Source: JAEULH01 sp963805915
GTDB taxonomy: Bacteria; Pseudomonadota; Alphaproteobacteria; Rhodospirillales; Defluviicoccaceae
Assembly: GCA_963805915.1 (NCBI GenBank)
Contig: CAWDWD010000022.1
Span: 1 to 64,000 of the forward strand
Direction of reading: 5' to 3'
Length of the DNA: 64,000 bases
Of the stretch, positions 36,592 through 44,881 are shown one piece after another (position 1 is the stretch's first letter; the number at the start of each line of letters is the position of its first letter). The translations under genes were made by a program, and so were the position numbers. Under the pieces are notes generated by a model, which saw only the letters and a list, made by a program, of their open reading frames with translations, had not been told where the DNA came from and searched no databases.

Positions 36592-37898
36592 CCGTCTCCC
36601 TCGGCTGGAGCCAAGGCGGCGGCTGCTTCGTCGCGCATCCAGCCGGGAATGCGTTCGCGCGCGAGCAGCTCCTCGACCTCCATGCGTGGCCGGATCACCC
36701 CGAACCGGTCGCCGGAGACGAGGACCTCGGGAACGAGCGGGCGGACGTTGTAGGTCGACGACATCACCGCGCCGTACGCACCGGCGCCGCGCAGGGCGAG
36801 CAGGTCGCCGGCGGCGACGGGCGGGAGCGGCCGATCGGTGGCGAACGTATCGCTGGTCTCGCAGACCGGGCCGACCACATCGACCTCGTGGAGAGGCTCG
36901 CCCGGTGTCGGCTCGCTTACCGGCACGATCGAGTGGTAGGCGTCGTAGAGCGCCGGGCGAATGAGATCGTTCATCGCCGCGTCGACGATGAGAAACGTGC
37001 GCGTGGCGCCTTCCTTGACGTAGATAACCCGCGTGAGCAGGATCCCGGCGTTGCCGACCAGCAACCTTCCCGGCTCGAGAATGAGTCGGCAGCCGAGGTC
37101 GCCGACGACTGAACCGATCATTTCCGCGTAGGCCGCCGGCGTCGGAACCGGAGCGTGCTCGATGCCGTAGGGAATGCCGAGCCCGCCGCCGAGGTCGAGC
37201 GTTTCGATGCGGTGGCCGTCGGCCCGCAGCATGGCGACGAGATCGCGCAGGCGCTGGAACGCGGTGCGGTAGGGCGCAAGATCGGTCAGCTGCGAGCCGA
37301 TATGCACGGCCGCGCCGACCACCGCGATGCCGGGCATGGCGGCGGCGCGGGCATAGACGCGGTGCGCGGCGGTCCACTCGATGCCGAACTTGTTTTCGCT
37401 GCGGCCGGTGGAAATCTTGGCGTGGGTGATCGCATCGACGTCGGGATTGATGCGGATCGCGACGCGGGCGCGGTGCCCGGTCGAGCGGGCGACGGCGTCG
37501 AGCGTTTCCAGCTCCGGCTCGGATTCGACGTTGATCTGCATCACGCCGGCACGCAGCGCCGCGGCCATCTCCTCGGCGGTCTTGCCGACCCCGGAGAAAA
37601 CGATCCGCGCCCCCGGCACGCCCGCCGCGAGTGCCGCGCGCAGCTCGCCGCCCGACACCACGTCGGCGCCGGCGCCAAGTTGGCCGAGCGTGCGAATGAC
37701 GGAAATGTTGGCGTTGGCCTTGACCGCGTAGCAGATCGTCGCCGGCAGATGGGCGAAGGCCTCGGCGAAGATCCGGTAGTGCCGCTGCAAGGTCGCCGTC
37801 GAGTAGACGTAAACGGGGGTCTTGACCCGTTCGGCGATGAGCTCGAGCGGAACGGCCTCGGCATGCAGGCGCTTTCGCCGATAGTTGAAGTGGTCCAC
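36588..37898 (-). CDS. lysA: diaminopimelate decarboxylase
   Basis: The 436-residue PLP enzyme makes lysine from meso-diaminopimelate. It has fold-type III landmarks: the PLP lysine in ICYAVKANANISVIRTL, then SGGELRAALAAGVPGARIVFSGVGK, INVESEPEL, RINPDVDAITHAKISTGRSENKFGI, HIGSQLTDL, LDLGGGLGIPY, LEPGRLLVGNAG, the catalytic GPVCETSDTFA and GAYGAVMSSTYN. GTG 37898 is the best start (VDHFNYRRKRLHAE), 22 bases after the lipoprotein gene. It is translationally coupled to TIGR02302 downstream. Confidence 0.94.
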   Translation of the reverse strand: MDHFNYRRKRLHAEAVPLELIAERVKTPVYVYSTATLQRHYRIFAEAFAHLPATICYAVKANANISVIRTLGQLGAGADVVSGGELRAALAAGVPGARIVFSGVGKTAEEMAAALRAGVMQINVESEPELETLDAVARSTGHRARVAIRINPDVDAITHAKISTGRSENKFGIEWTAAHRVYARAAAMPGIAVVGAAVHIGSQLTDLAPYRTAFQRLRDLVAMLRADGHRIETLDLGGGLGIPYGIEHAPVPTPAAYAEMIGSVVGDLGCRLILEPGRLLVGNAGILLTRVIYVKEGATRTFLIVDAAMNDLIRPALYDAYHSIVPVSEPTPGEPLHEVDVVGPVCETSDTFATDRPLPPVAAGDLLALRGAGAYGAVMSSTYNVRPLVPEVLVSGDRFGVIRPRMEVEELLARERIPGWMRDEAAAALAPAEGDG

Positions 37899-37920
37899 GA
37901 TGCGCCTCTCCCAGGCTTGC

Positions 37921-38070
37921 TCAGCGTGACGGATAGGTGCGCGGGTAGTCGGCGCCGGGTGGAGGCTCGGGCGCGTTCTTGCGGCCACACCCGGCGGCCG
38001 GAAGCAATACCGCCGCCATCACCATGACGACGATCAACCGCCGCCATCTCGTCAGAATTTCTCGTCCCAT
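37921..38070 (-). CDS. lptM: small LptM/YifL-type lipoprotein
   Basis: The 49-residue product has a positively charged start (MGREILTRWRRL), a hydrophobic stretch (IVVMVMAAVLLPAAG) and a lipobox cysteine followed by CGRKNAPEPPPGADYPRTYP. The short Gly-Arg-Lys-Pro-rich tail and the location just before lysA are hallmarks of the LptM/YifL lipoproteins, which help mature the LPS transport protein LptD. ATG 38070 is chosen since upstream in-frame codons add a non-signal stretch. Confidence 0.72.
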   Translation of the reverse strand: MGREILTRWRRLIVVMVMAAVLLPAAGCGRKNAPEPPPGADYPRTYPSR

Positions 38071-38235
38071 GGCGGGTAATATGCCGCCTCGCACCGGGAG
38101 TTGCGAGCGGGAAAGCGCTCGAACTCTTGGCTGGACCGACACGCGCGAGCGCGGGCGGCGCTTCCCGCCGTGCCCGAGAGCCGCTATCTATTCCAGACAG
38201 CCCCGCCTCATGTCACGGCGAGCCCCGGAGCAACG

Positions 38236-39249
38236 ATGACCTCCTCGCCGCAAAGCCCGGCCGCGATCCGGCCCATCGGTCCCGACGAGGCCGCGGCCAT
38301 CGTCGATGCCGCCATCGATCGCTATATCGCCTCGCGCCACGACCGAGTGGCGGCCTTTGTCGACGAGACGTTCTCGTTCGCGGGCTCGCTGCGGTTGCAC
38401 CGCGAGGCGCTCGGGCTCGATATTCTCCGCGCGCCGGCCAACCTTGCGCTGGCCGTGCCCTTTCTCGCCTCGCGTCTCGGCGCGTCCGGCCTGCGCCGGC
38501 TCGGCGCGGCGCGGGCGGCCCGGTGGCTCGCCGCGCGCAAGATCTTCCTCGAGACCGACGTCGCCCGCGAACTCACCTGGCGGCTGCACAGCCGGCTGCT
38601 GGAGTTGCCCTACGACGACGGCGTGCGCCGCTTCGAGCGCGACGCCCTGGCCGAGATCATGCTTGCCGATCCAAGGCTGGTCGCGGCGTTCGCAACCTTC
38701 GCGTCCGCCATCGATCGCCGTTTCGATCGCCATCGGGCCGACCCCGATGTCCGCCGCCGGCTGACCGACCTGCTGGCCGGCTATACCGGATCGCGGACGG
38801 CCGCGGCCGATCTGGCCAACAACCTGCTGCTCGCCGGCGCCGGCGCGACCGCGTTCAAGGAATTGACCCCCGGCGCGCTATCGCTCGGCCCGGCCCTGGC
38901 CGCGGCGCTCGCCCATCAGGCGGCCGTCGCCGGATTTCCGCTCGGCGCCGGCCTCGGCGGGCTGTGGTACGGCGTGTTCGCCGTCACCCCGTCGGCGGCC
39001 CTTGTCGTAGGCGTCACCGGCGGACTGATGGTCGGGGCCGCGGCCATGGCCGCGTTCGCCGGCATTCTCACCGACCCGCTGTTGCGCAAGGTCGGATTGC
39101 ACCGCCGCCGGCTGCACCACCTCATCGATGTCTTCGGGCATAATCTTAAAGGCGAAGGCGAAGGCGCCTTCGAGGTCCGCGACCACTACGTCGCGCGCAT
39201 CTTCGATCTGATCGACCTGCTCCGCGCCGCCTACCGGGTCGCGCGTTGA
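38236..39249 (+). CDS. conserved hypothetical protein with C-terminal membrane segments
   Basis: The 337-residue product has a helical, Arg/Ala-rich N-terminal half (AAAIVDAAIDRYIASRHDRV, FSFAGSLRLHREALGLDI, FLETDVARELTWRLHSRLLELPY). The C-terminal half has Gly/Ala-rich hydrophobic segments (LAAALAHQAAVAGFPLGAGLGGLWYGVF and ALVVGVTGGLMVGAAAMAAFAGIL) and ends HYVARIFDLIDLLRAAYRVAR. Similar proteins occur as an uncharacterised DUF (DUF6635, from memory). ATG 38236 has a GGAG site five bases upstream. It is divergent from lptM-lysA. Confidence 0.68.
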   Translation: MTSSPQSPAAIRPIGPDEAAAIVDAAIDRYIASRHDRVAAFVDETFSFAGSLRLHREALGLDILRAPANLALAVPFLASRLGASGLRRLGAARAARWLAARKIFLETDVARELTWRLHSRLLELPYDDGVRRFERDALAEIMLADPRLVAAFATFASAIDRRFDRHRADPDVRRRLTDLLAGYTGSRTAAADLANNLLLAGAGATAFKELTPGALSLGPALAAALAHQAAVAGFPLGAGLGGLWYGVFAVTPSAALVVGVTGGLMVGAAAMAAFAGILTDPLLRKVGLHRRRLHHLIDVFGHNLKGEGEGAFEVRDHYVARIFDLIDLLRAAYRVAR

Positions 39250-39304
39250 GCGGTCGCGCTCGCCCCGCGATGACTTGCGACCGAGTCGCATCCTGCCGAT
39301 GGCA

Positions 39305-39345
39305 ATAGGTCAGAATGACCCATTTTATAGGTCATTCTGACCTAT
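39305..39345. promoter_or_regulatory. paired GGTCA-N3-TGACC palindromes within a 16-bp inverted repeat
   Basis: The arms ATAGGTCAGAATGACC (39305-39320) and its exact reverse complement (39330-39345) enclose nine AT-rich bases. Each arm is itself a GGTCA-N3-TGACC palindrome, with centres 22 bases apart, about two helical turns. It lies in the 349-base gap between a membrane-protein gene and vapB. It could be a double operator for a dimeric regulator, or a strong hairpin terminator lacking a T-run. The rest of the gap (39346-39540) shows no gene. Confidence 0.5.
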
Positions 39346-39550
39346 GGGTTTCCGCATAACACATTGATTTATAATGTTTCACCATTCCAGCGCGCAAAAA
39401 ATGTCCCTCTCGCGCCAGAAGATCGTGGCCGCCCGCGTCTCGCTCGTTGTCGCCTCCGGACGGCAACATCATCATATCACGCGCCGCCGCTTCCGAGCAC
39501 CCCAAGCCGCGCTTTCGTCTCTCCAGGGCGGCCCGAGCGTCCCTTGCTCA

Positions 39551-39568
39551 TAATGCTGTTTTGCATTA
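39551..39568 (+). promoter_or_regulatory. TAATGC-N6-GCATTA inverted repeat upstream of vapB
   Basis: A perfect six-base inverted repeat with a six-base spacer lies 31 bases before the antitoxin start, in an AT-rich patch with promoter-like TAATGC/GCATTA hexamers. Autoregulation by the antitoxin-toxin complex through such a site is usual for VapBC pairs; here it is inferred. Confidence 0.45.
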
Positions 39569-39598
39569 CTCTTTGATCCTCGGATGGAGGATCAGGCC

Positions 39599-39865
39599 AT
39601 GACCACGTTGAGCGTTACCGCTCGCGGCCAAGTCACGTTCAGAAAGGACGTGCTGAAGCACCTCGGCATTCAACCGGGCGGAAAGATCAGGCTCGAGCTG
39701 CTCCCCGATGGCCGGGCGGAGCTGAGGGCGGACCGGTCAACAAGCTCGTTCGCGGACTTGCACGGATTGCTCAGGCGCAAGACCAACGGCGATCGGCTCT
39801 CGATCGAGGATATCAACGACGCGATCGCCGAGGCCGGCGCGGCAGCCGGCGCGGGCGGGGAATGA
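39599..39865 (+). CDS. vapB: AbrB/MazE-type antitoxin (VapB-like)
   Basis: The 88-residue protein has an N-terminal swapped-hairpin AbrB domain (TLSVTARGQVTFRKDVLKHLGIQPGGKIRLELLPDG) and a C-terminal tail (LHGLLRRKTNGDRLSIEDINDAI) that would wrap the toxin. It should neutralise the adjacent PIN toxin and repress the operon. ATG 39599 has GGAGG at 39586-39590; the ATG at 39584 lies just ahead of that site. The ATGA overlap with the toxin gene is typical of toxin-antitoxin pairs. Confidence 0.85.
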   Translation: MTTLSVTARGQVTFRKDVLKHLGIQPGGKIRLELLPDGRAELRADRSTSSFADLHGLLRRKTNGDRLSIEDINDAIAEAGAAAGAGGE

Positions 39866-40269
39866 AGATCACGGCCGACACGAATGTACTGTTGCGCGCG
39901 CTCGTCGCCGACGATGAAGCGCAAGGCAAGGTCGCGATCAAGGCGCTGGAAGGCGCCGAGATGGTCGCGATCAGCCTGCAAGCGCTGTGCGAGCTCGCCT
40001 GGGTGCTGGCCCGGCGCTACCGGACACCGCGCGCCGACATCGCCGAGGCGATCCGTCGTCTGGTCGAAACCCGCAACGTGGCGGTCAACCGCCCTGCCGT
40101 CGAAGCGGGCCTTGGCGTGCTCGAAGCCGGAGGCGACTTCGCCGACGGGATCATCGCGTACGATGGCAACTGGCTTGGCGGCGAGATCTTCGTTTCCTTC
40201 GACAAGAAGGCCGTTTCACTCATCGCCGGCCAGGGGCGCCAAGCCCGCCTACTGGCCTCGCCCAAGTAA
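39862..40269 (+). CDS. vapC: PIN-domain ribonuclease toxin (VapC-like)
   Basis: The 135-residue PIN protein carries the acidic metal-binding residues of the family: Asp in KITADTNVLLRALV (residue 6), Glu in LQALCELAWVL (about 44), and the Asp pair in GGDFADGIIAYDGNWLG and FVSFDKKAV. Family members cleave tRNA or rRNA when released from the antitoxin. Translation is coupled to vapB. The next gene is convergent. Confidence 0.87.
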   Translation: MKITADTNVLLRALVADDEAQGKVAIKALEGAEMVAISLQALCELAWVLARRYRTPRADIAEAIRRLVETRNVAVNRPAVEAGLGVLEAGGDFADGIIAYDGNWLGGEIFVSFDKKAVSLIAGQGRQARLLASPK

Positions 40270-40341
40270 ACGCCGATTGGCCCGGTCCGTCCTTCTCGGC
40301 CAGGACAGGCGGCGGACGATAGCGAAAACGCAGAGTTTGCC

Positions 40342-40389
40342 GTGGCGCGGATGACCAGGCTGACGCCGAAGCGGCCCGCGCGGACGAAA
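40342..40389. repeat. 48-bp copy of a cinA internal segment (left direct repeat)
   Basis: This stretch matches 43323-43370 at 47 of 48 bases. The right copy codes for part of CinA on the minus strand; the left copy is isolated from the rest of that gene. The pair encloses the STAND/TPR gene, which suggests insertion or duplication at this locus. The surrounding 40270-40495 holds no other gene I can support. Confidence 0.7.
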
Positions 40390-40495
40390 TCAGCAGCAAA
40401 CCCGCCGCCGACGAAACCTCCCGCTCCATCCTCTTCGGCCAGGGCCGGAGGCGGTAGCTGAATTACATATTAGGCTGTACGGCGAGGACGGGAAG

Positions 40496-43216
40496 CTACC
40501 GCTTGCCCATCTTTTCAAGAAGAAGACGCAGATTATTCGCAACGGTTCGTGTCGAGGGATGGTCCGGGCCGAGCACCCGCTGCCTGATCTCCAGGGCCTT
40601 GCGATAGAGCGGCTCGGCCTCGCCGTGGCGGCCCTGGTCATCGAGGCAGGACGCGAGGTTGTTCACGCTGGCGGCGGTATCGGGGTGGTCCGAGCCGAGC
40701 ACCCGCTCCCTGATCTCCAGGGCCTCGCGATGGAGCGGCTCCGCCTCGCCGTGGCGCCCCTGGGCATTGAGGCAGGACGCGAGGTTGTTGACGCTGGCGG
40801 CGGTGGACGGGTGGTCTGGGCCGAGCACCCGCTGCCTGATCTCCAGGGCCTTGCGATAGAGCGGCTCGGCCTCGCCGTGGCGGCCCTGGTCATCGAGGCA
40901 GGACGCGAGGTTGTTCACGCTGGCGGCGGTATCGGGGGGGTCCGAGCCGAGCACCCGCTCCCTGATCTCCAGGGCCTCGCGCAAGAGCGGCTCCGCCTCG
41001 CCGTGGCGCCCCCCCTGGGCATTGAGGCAGGACGCGAGGTTGTTCACGCTGGTGGCGGTGGACGGGTGGTCTGGGCCGAGCACCCGCTCGCTGATCTCCA
41101 GGGCCTTGCGATAGAGCCGCTCCGCCGCGCCGTGACGGCCCTGGGCATCGAGGCAGGACGCGAGGTTGTTGATGCTAGTGGCGGTATTGGGGTGGTCGGA
41201 GCCGAGCACCCGCTCGCTGATCTCCAGGGCCTTGCGATAGAGCCGCTCCGCCGCGCCGTGACGGCGCTGGGCACCAAGGCAGGACGCGAGGTTGTTCACG
41301 CTGGCGGCGGTGTCGGGGTGGTCCGGGCCGAGCACCCGCTCGCTGATCTCCAGGGCCTTGCGCAAAAGCGGCTCCGCCTCGTCGTGGCGGCCCTGGGCAC
41401 CAAGGCAGGACGCGACGTTGTTGACGCTGGCGGCGGTGGACGGGTGGTCTGGGCCGAGCACCCGCTGCCTGATCTCCAGGGCCTTGCGATGGAGCCGCCC
41501 CGCCTCGACGTAGCGGCCCTGGGCATTGAGGCAATAAGCGACGTTGTTGACGCTGGTGGCGGTATCGGGATGGTCCGGGCCGAGAAGGTCTTCGCAGGCC
41601 GCGAGCGCCTCGCGCCACAAGCGTTCGACAACGAGATAACGCCCTGACGACAGAACCGGATGGGCGATTTCCGAAAGCCAGCCGACATAGCCCTCCATGC
41701 CCATCTTGCGGCGGAGGGAGGCGGCCTCGACGAGAGCGTTCACGGCCTGGTCGGTGACCTCGCGCGGACCGGAGACGGTGGCGCGCGCCTCGTAGTGCGC
41801 GAACAGCGCCTCGATGGACGTGCGCCGCCGCTCTTCCGTGAGGGTCGCCGCGATCGCCTCGGCGACGGCGCGATGCGGCACGAGGAAGCCGTCTTCGCTC
41901 CGCGTCATGAAAGACAGTTCGGCAAGGTCGTCGTAGCTGTCGAGCGGCAGGCCGGTCGCGAACGTGTGCACGACGTGGGCGAACGCCTCGCGGTCGAAGC
42001 GATTGGCGACGGACAGGCGTTCGAGCGTTTTCTGGAGCGGGTTGCGGTAATCGCGCAGAAGCCGCTGCACCAGTTCGCCGAGCCGGCCTTCGAACGTCGG
42101 CGCATCAAGATTGAAGCACGCCGGTACGATCGGGGCCTTTTTCGCGCTCAGGCCGCGCCAGTGCTCGACGTGCAGGTCAAGCATCAAGGGATAGACTTTC
42201 GCGCTCGCTTCCGGTCCTTCGCCTGATGCCACGACGATCGCGGCGCGAATGGCCTCGTCGTCGATCGGGACCCGTTGCAGCCACCGCTCGGCGTCCTCGT
42301 CAGCCAGCCCGCCAAGCAGATGCTGGCGGCCCTCGAGCATCGCCCGCCAGTCGGGATCGCGCGCCCACGGCAGCCTCTCGCGGCTGAAGATGACGGCGAG
42401 CAGGCCGTTGGTCTCCGCGATCAGGGTCCGCAAGTGCGCATCGAACGGGTTTTCCTTCCAGCGGGCGCCCGCGCCGCCTTCGTCGAAAACGCGTTCGTAT
42501 TCGTCGACGAACAGAACCAGGCGTTCCCGTGGATGCTCACTGGTGTGGTGGTTGAGATCCTGCGCCAGAAACCAGGCAAGCAGTTCGGAAAGCTCGTAAG
42601 GCTCCTTCAGCGCACCGTCGCGGTAGAGCTCCTTCAGGAACGGTCGCGTTCGTTCCAGATAGGTCCGTTTGCCCTTGTCGAGGACCCAGCGGCTGATCAA
42701 GCGCACGCTCGCGCCCAGACCGGGAATAGTCTCGGCGGTCTCCTCGACGAGTTCGCGAACGCTTTGGACGGCGTCTCCGCTGACCTCGCCGATCGCGTCT
42801 TTGGTTCGGGCCAGCCAGGCGTTGGTGAGGACCGGAAACGGCTGCTCGCCGCGCGTGGCCTCCCACGCGATCGCCAAGGCCAGATCGAAGGCGGGCAACG
42901 CAACGCCGGCGGCGGCGAAACCGTTGCGGATCCAGACCAGCAGCAGATCGGGATCGGTCTTGGGCCGGCCATGCAGGTCGACCATCGCCCGTCTCAGGAA
43001 ATCGTAAGTCGGTTCCCTGGCCTTGTCCGACGCCTTGAAGAGCTCGCGGCAGAGCGCCGTCTTGCCCTGACCGCCGATGCCATCGAAGACGCAAATGGCC
43101 GCTCCCTCGGCGGGGATCGCGAAGGCAGCCCTCTCGAAGATCGCAAGCGGTCCTTGCCGGTTGACAAAGATATCGGCGGCCCTGGGAGGAAGCTCGCTTC
43201 GCCTGAATGGGGTCAT
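40496..43216 (-). CDS. STAND-type NTPase with C-terminal tetratricopeptide repeats
   Basis: The 906-residue cytoplasmic protein has an N-terminal NTPase module: Walker A GIGGQGKT (residues 46-53) and Walker B LVLFVDEYERV (about 233-243). A helical middle region follows, then a C-terminal array of nine kinesin-light-chain-like TPR units of 42 residues (consensus GRHGEAEPLYRKALEIRERVLGPDHPDTAASVNNLASCL). This layout is that of STAND signalling ATPases, several of which sense phage proteins and trigger cell death. No effector domain is recognised at the N-terminus (MTPFRRSELPPRAADIFVNR), so the output is unknown. It ends convergent to vapC and starts 15 bases after cinA. Confidence 0.85.
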   Translation of the reverse strand: MTPFRRSELPPRAADIFVNRQGPLAIFERAAFAIPAEGAAICVFDGIGGQGKTALCRELFKASDKAREPTYDFLRRAMVDLHGRPKTDPDLLLVWIRNGFAAAGVALPAFDLALAIAWEATRGEQPFPVLTNAWLARTKDAIGEVSGDAVQSVRELVEETAETIPGLGASVRLISRWVLDKGKRTYLERTRPFLKELYRDGALKEPYELSELLAWFLAQDLNHHTSEHPRERLVLFVDEYERVFDEGGAGARWKENPFDAHLRTLIAETNGLLAVIFSRERLPWARDPDWRAMLEGRQHLLGGLADEDAERWLQRVPIDDEAIRAAIVVASGEGPEASAKVYPLMLDLHVEHWRGLSAKKAPIVPACFNLDAPTFEGRLGELVQRLLRDYRNPLQKTLERLSVANRFDREAFAHVVHTFATGLPLDSYDDLAELSFMTRSEDGFLVPHRAVAEAIAATLTEERRRTSIEALFAHYEARATVSGPREVTDQAVNALVEAASLRRKMGMEGYVGWLSEIAHPVLSSGRYLVVERLWREALAACEDLLGPDHPDTATSVNNVAYCLNAQGRYVEAGRLHRKALEIRQRVLGPDHPSTAASVNNVASCLGAQGRHDEAEPLLRKALEISERVLGPDHPDTAASVNNLASCLGAQRRHGAAERLYRKALEISERVLGSDHPNTATSINNLASCLDAQGRHGAAERLYRKALEISERVLGPDHPSTATSVNNLASCLNAQGGRHGEAEPLLREALEIRERVLGSDPPDTAASVNNLASCLDDQGRHGEAEPLYRKALEIRQRVLGPDHPSTAASVNNLASCLNAQGRHGEAEPLHREALEIRERVLGSDHPDTAASVNNLASCLDDQGRHGEAEPLYRKALEIRQRVLGPDHPSTRTVANNLRLLLEKMGKR
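40561..41590 (-). repeat. tandem 126-bp coding repeats (nine TPR units)
   Basis: Units begin at about 40561, 40687, 40813, 40939, 41068, 41194, 41320, 41446 and 41572. The period is 126 bases except one of 129 with an added glycine codon in a C-run. Adjacent units are nearly identical at DNA level, which allows copy-number change by recombination. Confidence 0.85.
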
Positions 43217-43231
43217 GGTCCTGGCCTCGCC

Positions 43232-43990
43232 CTACACCGCGTCGTCTTCGATCGGTTCTTCGCCCACCTCGCGGATCAGGGCCTTGACCGCTTCGGCGGC
43301 GGCATCGAGGGCTTGGCGTTCGGTGGCGCGGATGACCAGGCTAACGCCGAAGCGGCCCGCGCGGACGAAAGGATAGCTGCCGATCTCGACCCGTGCGTGG
43401 TCATCCTGGATCCGGCCGAGTGCGGCGGCGACGGCGCCCTCGGTCGTGAACGCGGCGATCGAGCGCGACAGCATCGGCGTCCCGCCGCGCAAATGCTCGC
43501 GGATGCCGTCGAACATGGCGCGCATGATCGCCGGCACGCCGGGCAGGGCGAAGACGTTGCCGAGCTGAAAGCCGGGCGCCTTGCTGACCGGATTGTCGAT
43601 CAGGCTGGCGCCATGCGGGATGTCGGCCATTTTCCTGCGAGCCGCGTTCAACTCGTTCGGCTGGTAGTGCTGCTTCAGCGCCCTGAGCGCGCCGGCGTCG
43701 CGCTCGAGAGGAACGCCAAAAGCCTTGGCGATGCTGGCCGCGGTGATATCGTCGTGGGTCGGGCCGATCCCGCCGGTGGTCAGGACGTAGTCGAACGTCT
43801 CGCGGCAGGCGTTGACGGTGGCGACGATCGTAGCCTCGTCGTCGGGGATGATCCGCGCCTCGCGCACCCGCACCCCGAGCGCGTTGAGGGACTTGGCGAG
43901 AAACGGCAGGTTGGCGTCGGCGGTCCGTCCCGAAAGCACCTCGTTGCCGATAATGATCACCGCCGCCGATACGGTCCTGGACGTCGCCAT
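43232..43990 (-). CDS. cinA: CinA-type molybdopterin-binding domain protein
   Basis: The 252-residue protein is the stand-alone N-terminal domain of the competence/damage-inducible CinA family: AAVIIIGNEVLSGRTADANLPFLAKSL, then VLTTGGIGPTHDDITAASIAKAFGV, NPVSKAPGFQLGNVFALPGVP, and a C-terminal KALIREVGEE tail. The nicotinamide amidase domain of long CinA proteins is absent, as in many alphaproteobacteria. It contains the right copy of the 48-bp direct repeat (SYPFVRAGRFGVSLVIRA region). It lies 15 bases upstream of the STAND gene on the same strand. Confidence 0.86.
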   Translation of the reverse strand: MATSRTVSAAVIIIGNEVLSGRTADANLPFLAKSLNALGVRVREARIIPDDEATIVATVNACRETFDYVLTTGGIGPTHDDITAASIAKAFGVPLERDAGALRALKQHYQPNELNAARRKMADIPHGASLIDNPVSKAPGFQLGNVFALPGVPAIMRAMFDGIREHLRGGTPMLSRSIAAFTTEGAVAAALGRIQDDHARVEIGSYPFVRAGRFGVSLVIRATERQALDAAAEAVKALIREVGEEPIEDDAV

Positions 43991-44164
43991 GAGCGTTCCT
44001 CGACTAGAAGTCCGCGGGCAGTCTAGCAGACGGACGAACTCGTTGTCCGCGCGCGATCCCGCCGCGCTTTCGGAGCCGGCGGCGGATCGGGCGGCGCTTT
44101 ACACCGCGCACACCGCGCGGGCGGCCGGCTTGCACCGCCGGGCGCGGCGGCATAAGGTCGGCCG

Positions 44165-44881
44165 ATGCATCAACCACGTATCGGCATCACCGTCGATTGC
44201 GAAGCCTCCGGGGGTTATTCGCGGTTTCCCTGGTTCGCGATTCGGCAAAACTACTGCCGCGCCGTCGCCCGCGCGGGCGGGGTGCCGCTGTTGCTGCCGC
44301 ATGAGCCGGAATTGATCGACGACTATGTCGCGCTGATCGACGGCCTGATCGTCTCGGGGGGGAATTTCGATGTCGATCCCGGCCTGTTCGGCGCGTCCGC
44401 TCGCCACCCGACGGTCATGACCAAGGACGACCGCACGACGTTCGAGTTGGGCATGGTCCGCCGCTGCCTCGCGGGTGACATGCCGGTGCTCGGGATCTGC
44501 GGCGGCCAGCAGCTGCTCCATGTCGTGCTCGGCGGCGCGCTGATCCAGCATATTCCCGACGAGATCGAAGGCGCGCTGGCCCACGAACAACCCAATCCGC
44601 GCGACGAGCCGGGCCACACCGTGCGCCTGGTCGAGGGCACCCGGTTGCGCGCGATCGTCGGCGCCGAGGAACTCGCCGTCAACAGCGCCCATCATCAGGC
44701 GGCGAAGGACGCGCCGGCCGGCGTGATCGTCAACGCCACCGCGCCGGACGGCGTCATCGAGGGGATCGAGGCGCCGGCGTACCGGTTTTGCATCGGCGTG
44801 CAGTGGCACCCCGAATTCGAGCTCAGCCAGGGCGACCAACTCATTTTCGAGGCGTTCATCGCGTCGTGCGGGCGGCCATGA
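44165..44881 (+). CDS. peptidase C26 / gamma-glutamyl-GABA hydrolase-like amidotransferase
   Basis: The 238-residue class I glutamine-amidotransferase-like protein has the nucleophile in PVLGICGGQQLLHV (Cys about residue 116) and the His-Glu of the triad in GVQWHPEFE. It also shows LIDGLIVSGGNFDVDP and SAHHQA. Family members such as PuuD cleave gamma-glutamyl compounds. The preceding 174 bases are non-coding and hold its promoter. It overlaps the pseudouridine synthase gene by ATGA. Confidence 0.88.
   Translation: MHQPRIGITVDCEASGGYSRFPWFAIRQNYCRAVARAGGVPLLLPHEPELIDDYVALIDGLIVSGGNFDVDPGLFGASARHPTVMTKDDRTTFELGMVRRCLAGDMPVLGICGGQQLLHVVLGGALIQHIPDEIEGALAHEQPNPRDEPGHTVRLVEGTRLRAIVGAEELAVNSAHHQAAKDAPAGVIVNATAPDGVIEGIEAPAYRFCIGVQWHPEFELSQGDQLIFEAFIASCGRP

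Noticed and set aside
34042..37377. Open frame of 1111 codons extending TIGR02302 across lysA
   Set aside because: The first 260 codons are Arg/Gly-rich nonsense overlying lysA; a TTGA overlap gives a natural start at 36591.
40561..41590. Regular repeats resembling a CRISPR array
   Set aside because: The 126-base period is coding, units are nearly identical throughout with no unique spacers, and they translate to TPRs.
40559..41647. Plus-strand open frame of 362 codons with regular repeats
   Set aside because: It is the antisense of the TPR repeats; the minus strand encodes the recognisable domain.
42275..44026. Plus-strand open frame of 583 codons opposite the STAND and cinA genes
   Set aside because: Its composition is typical of a high-GC antisense frame; both opposing genes have recognised domains.
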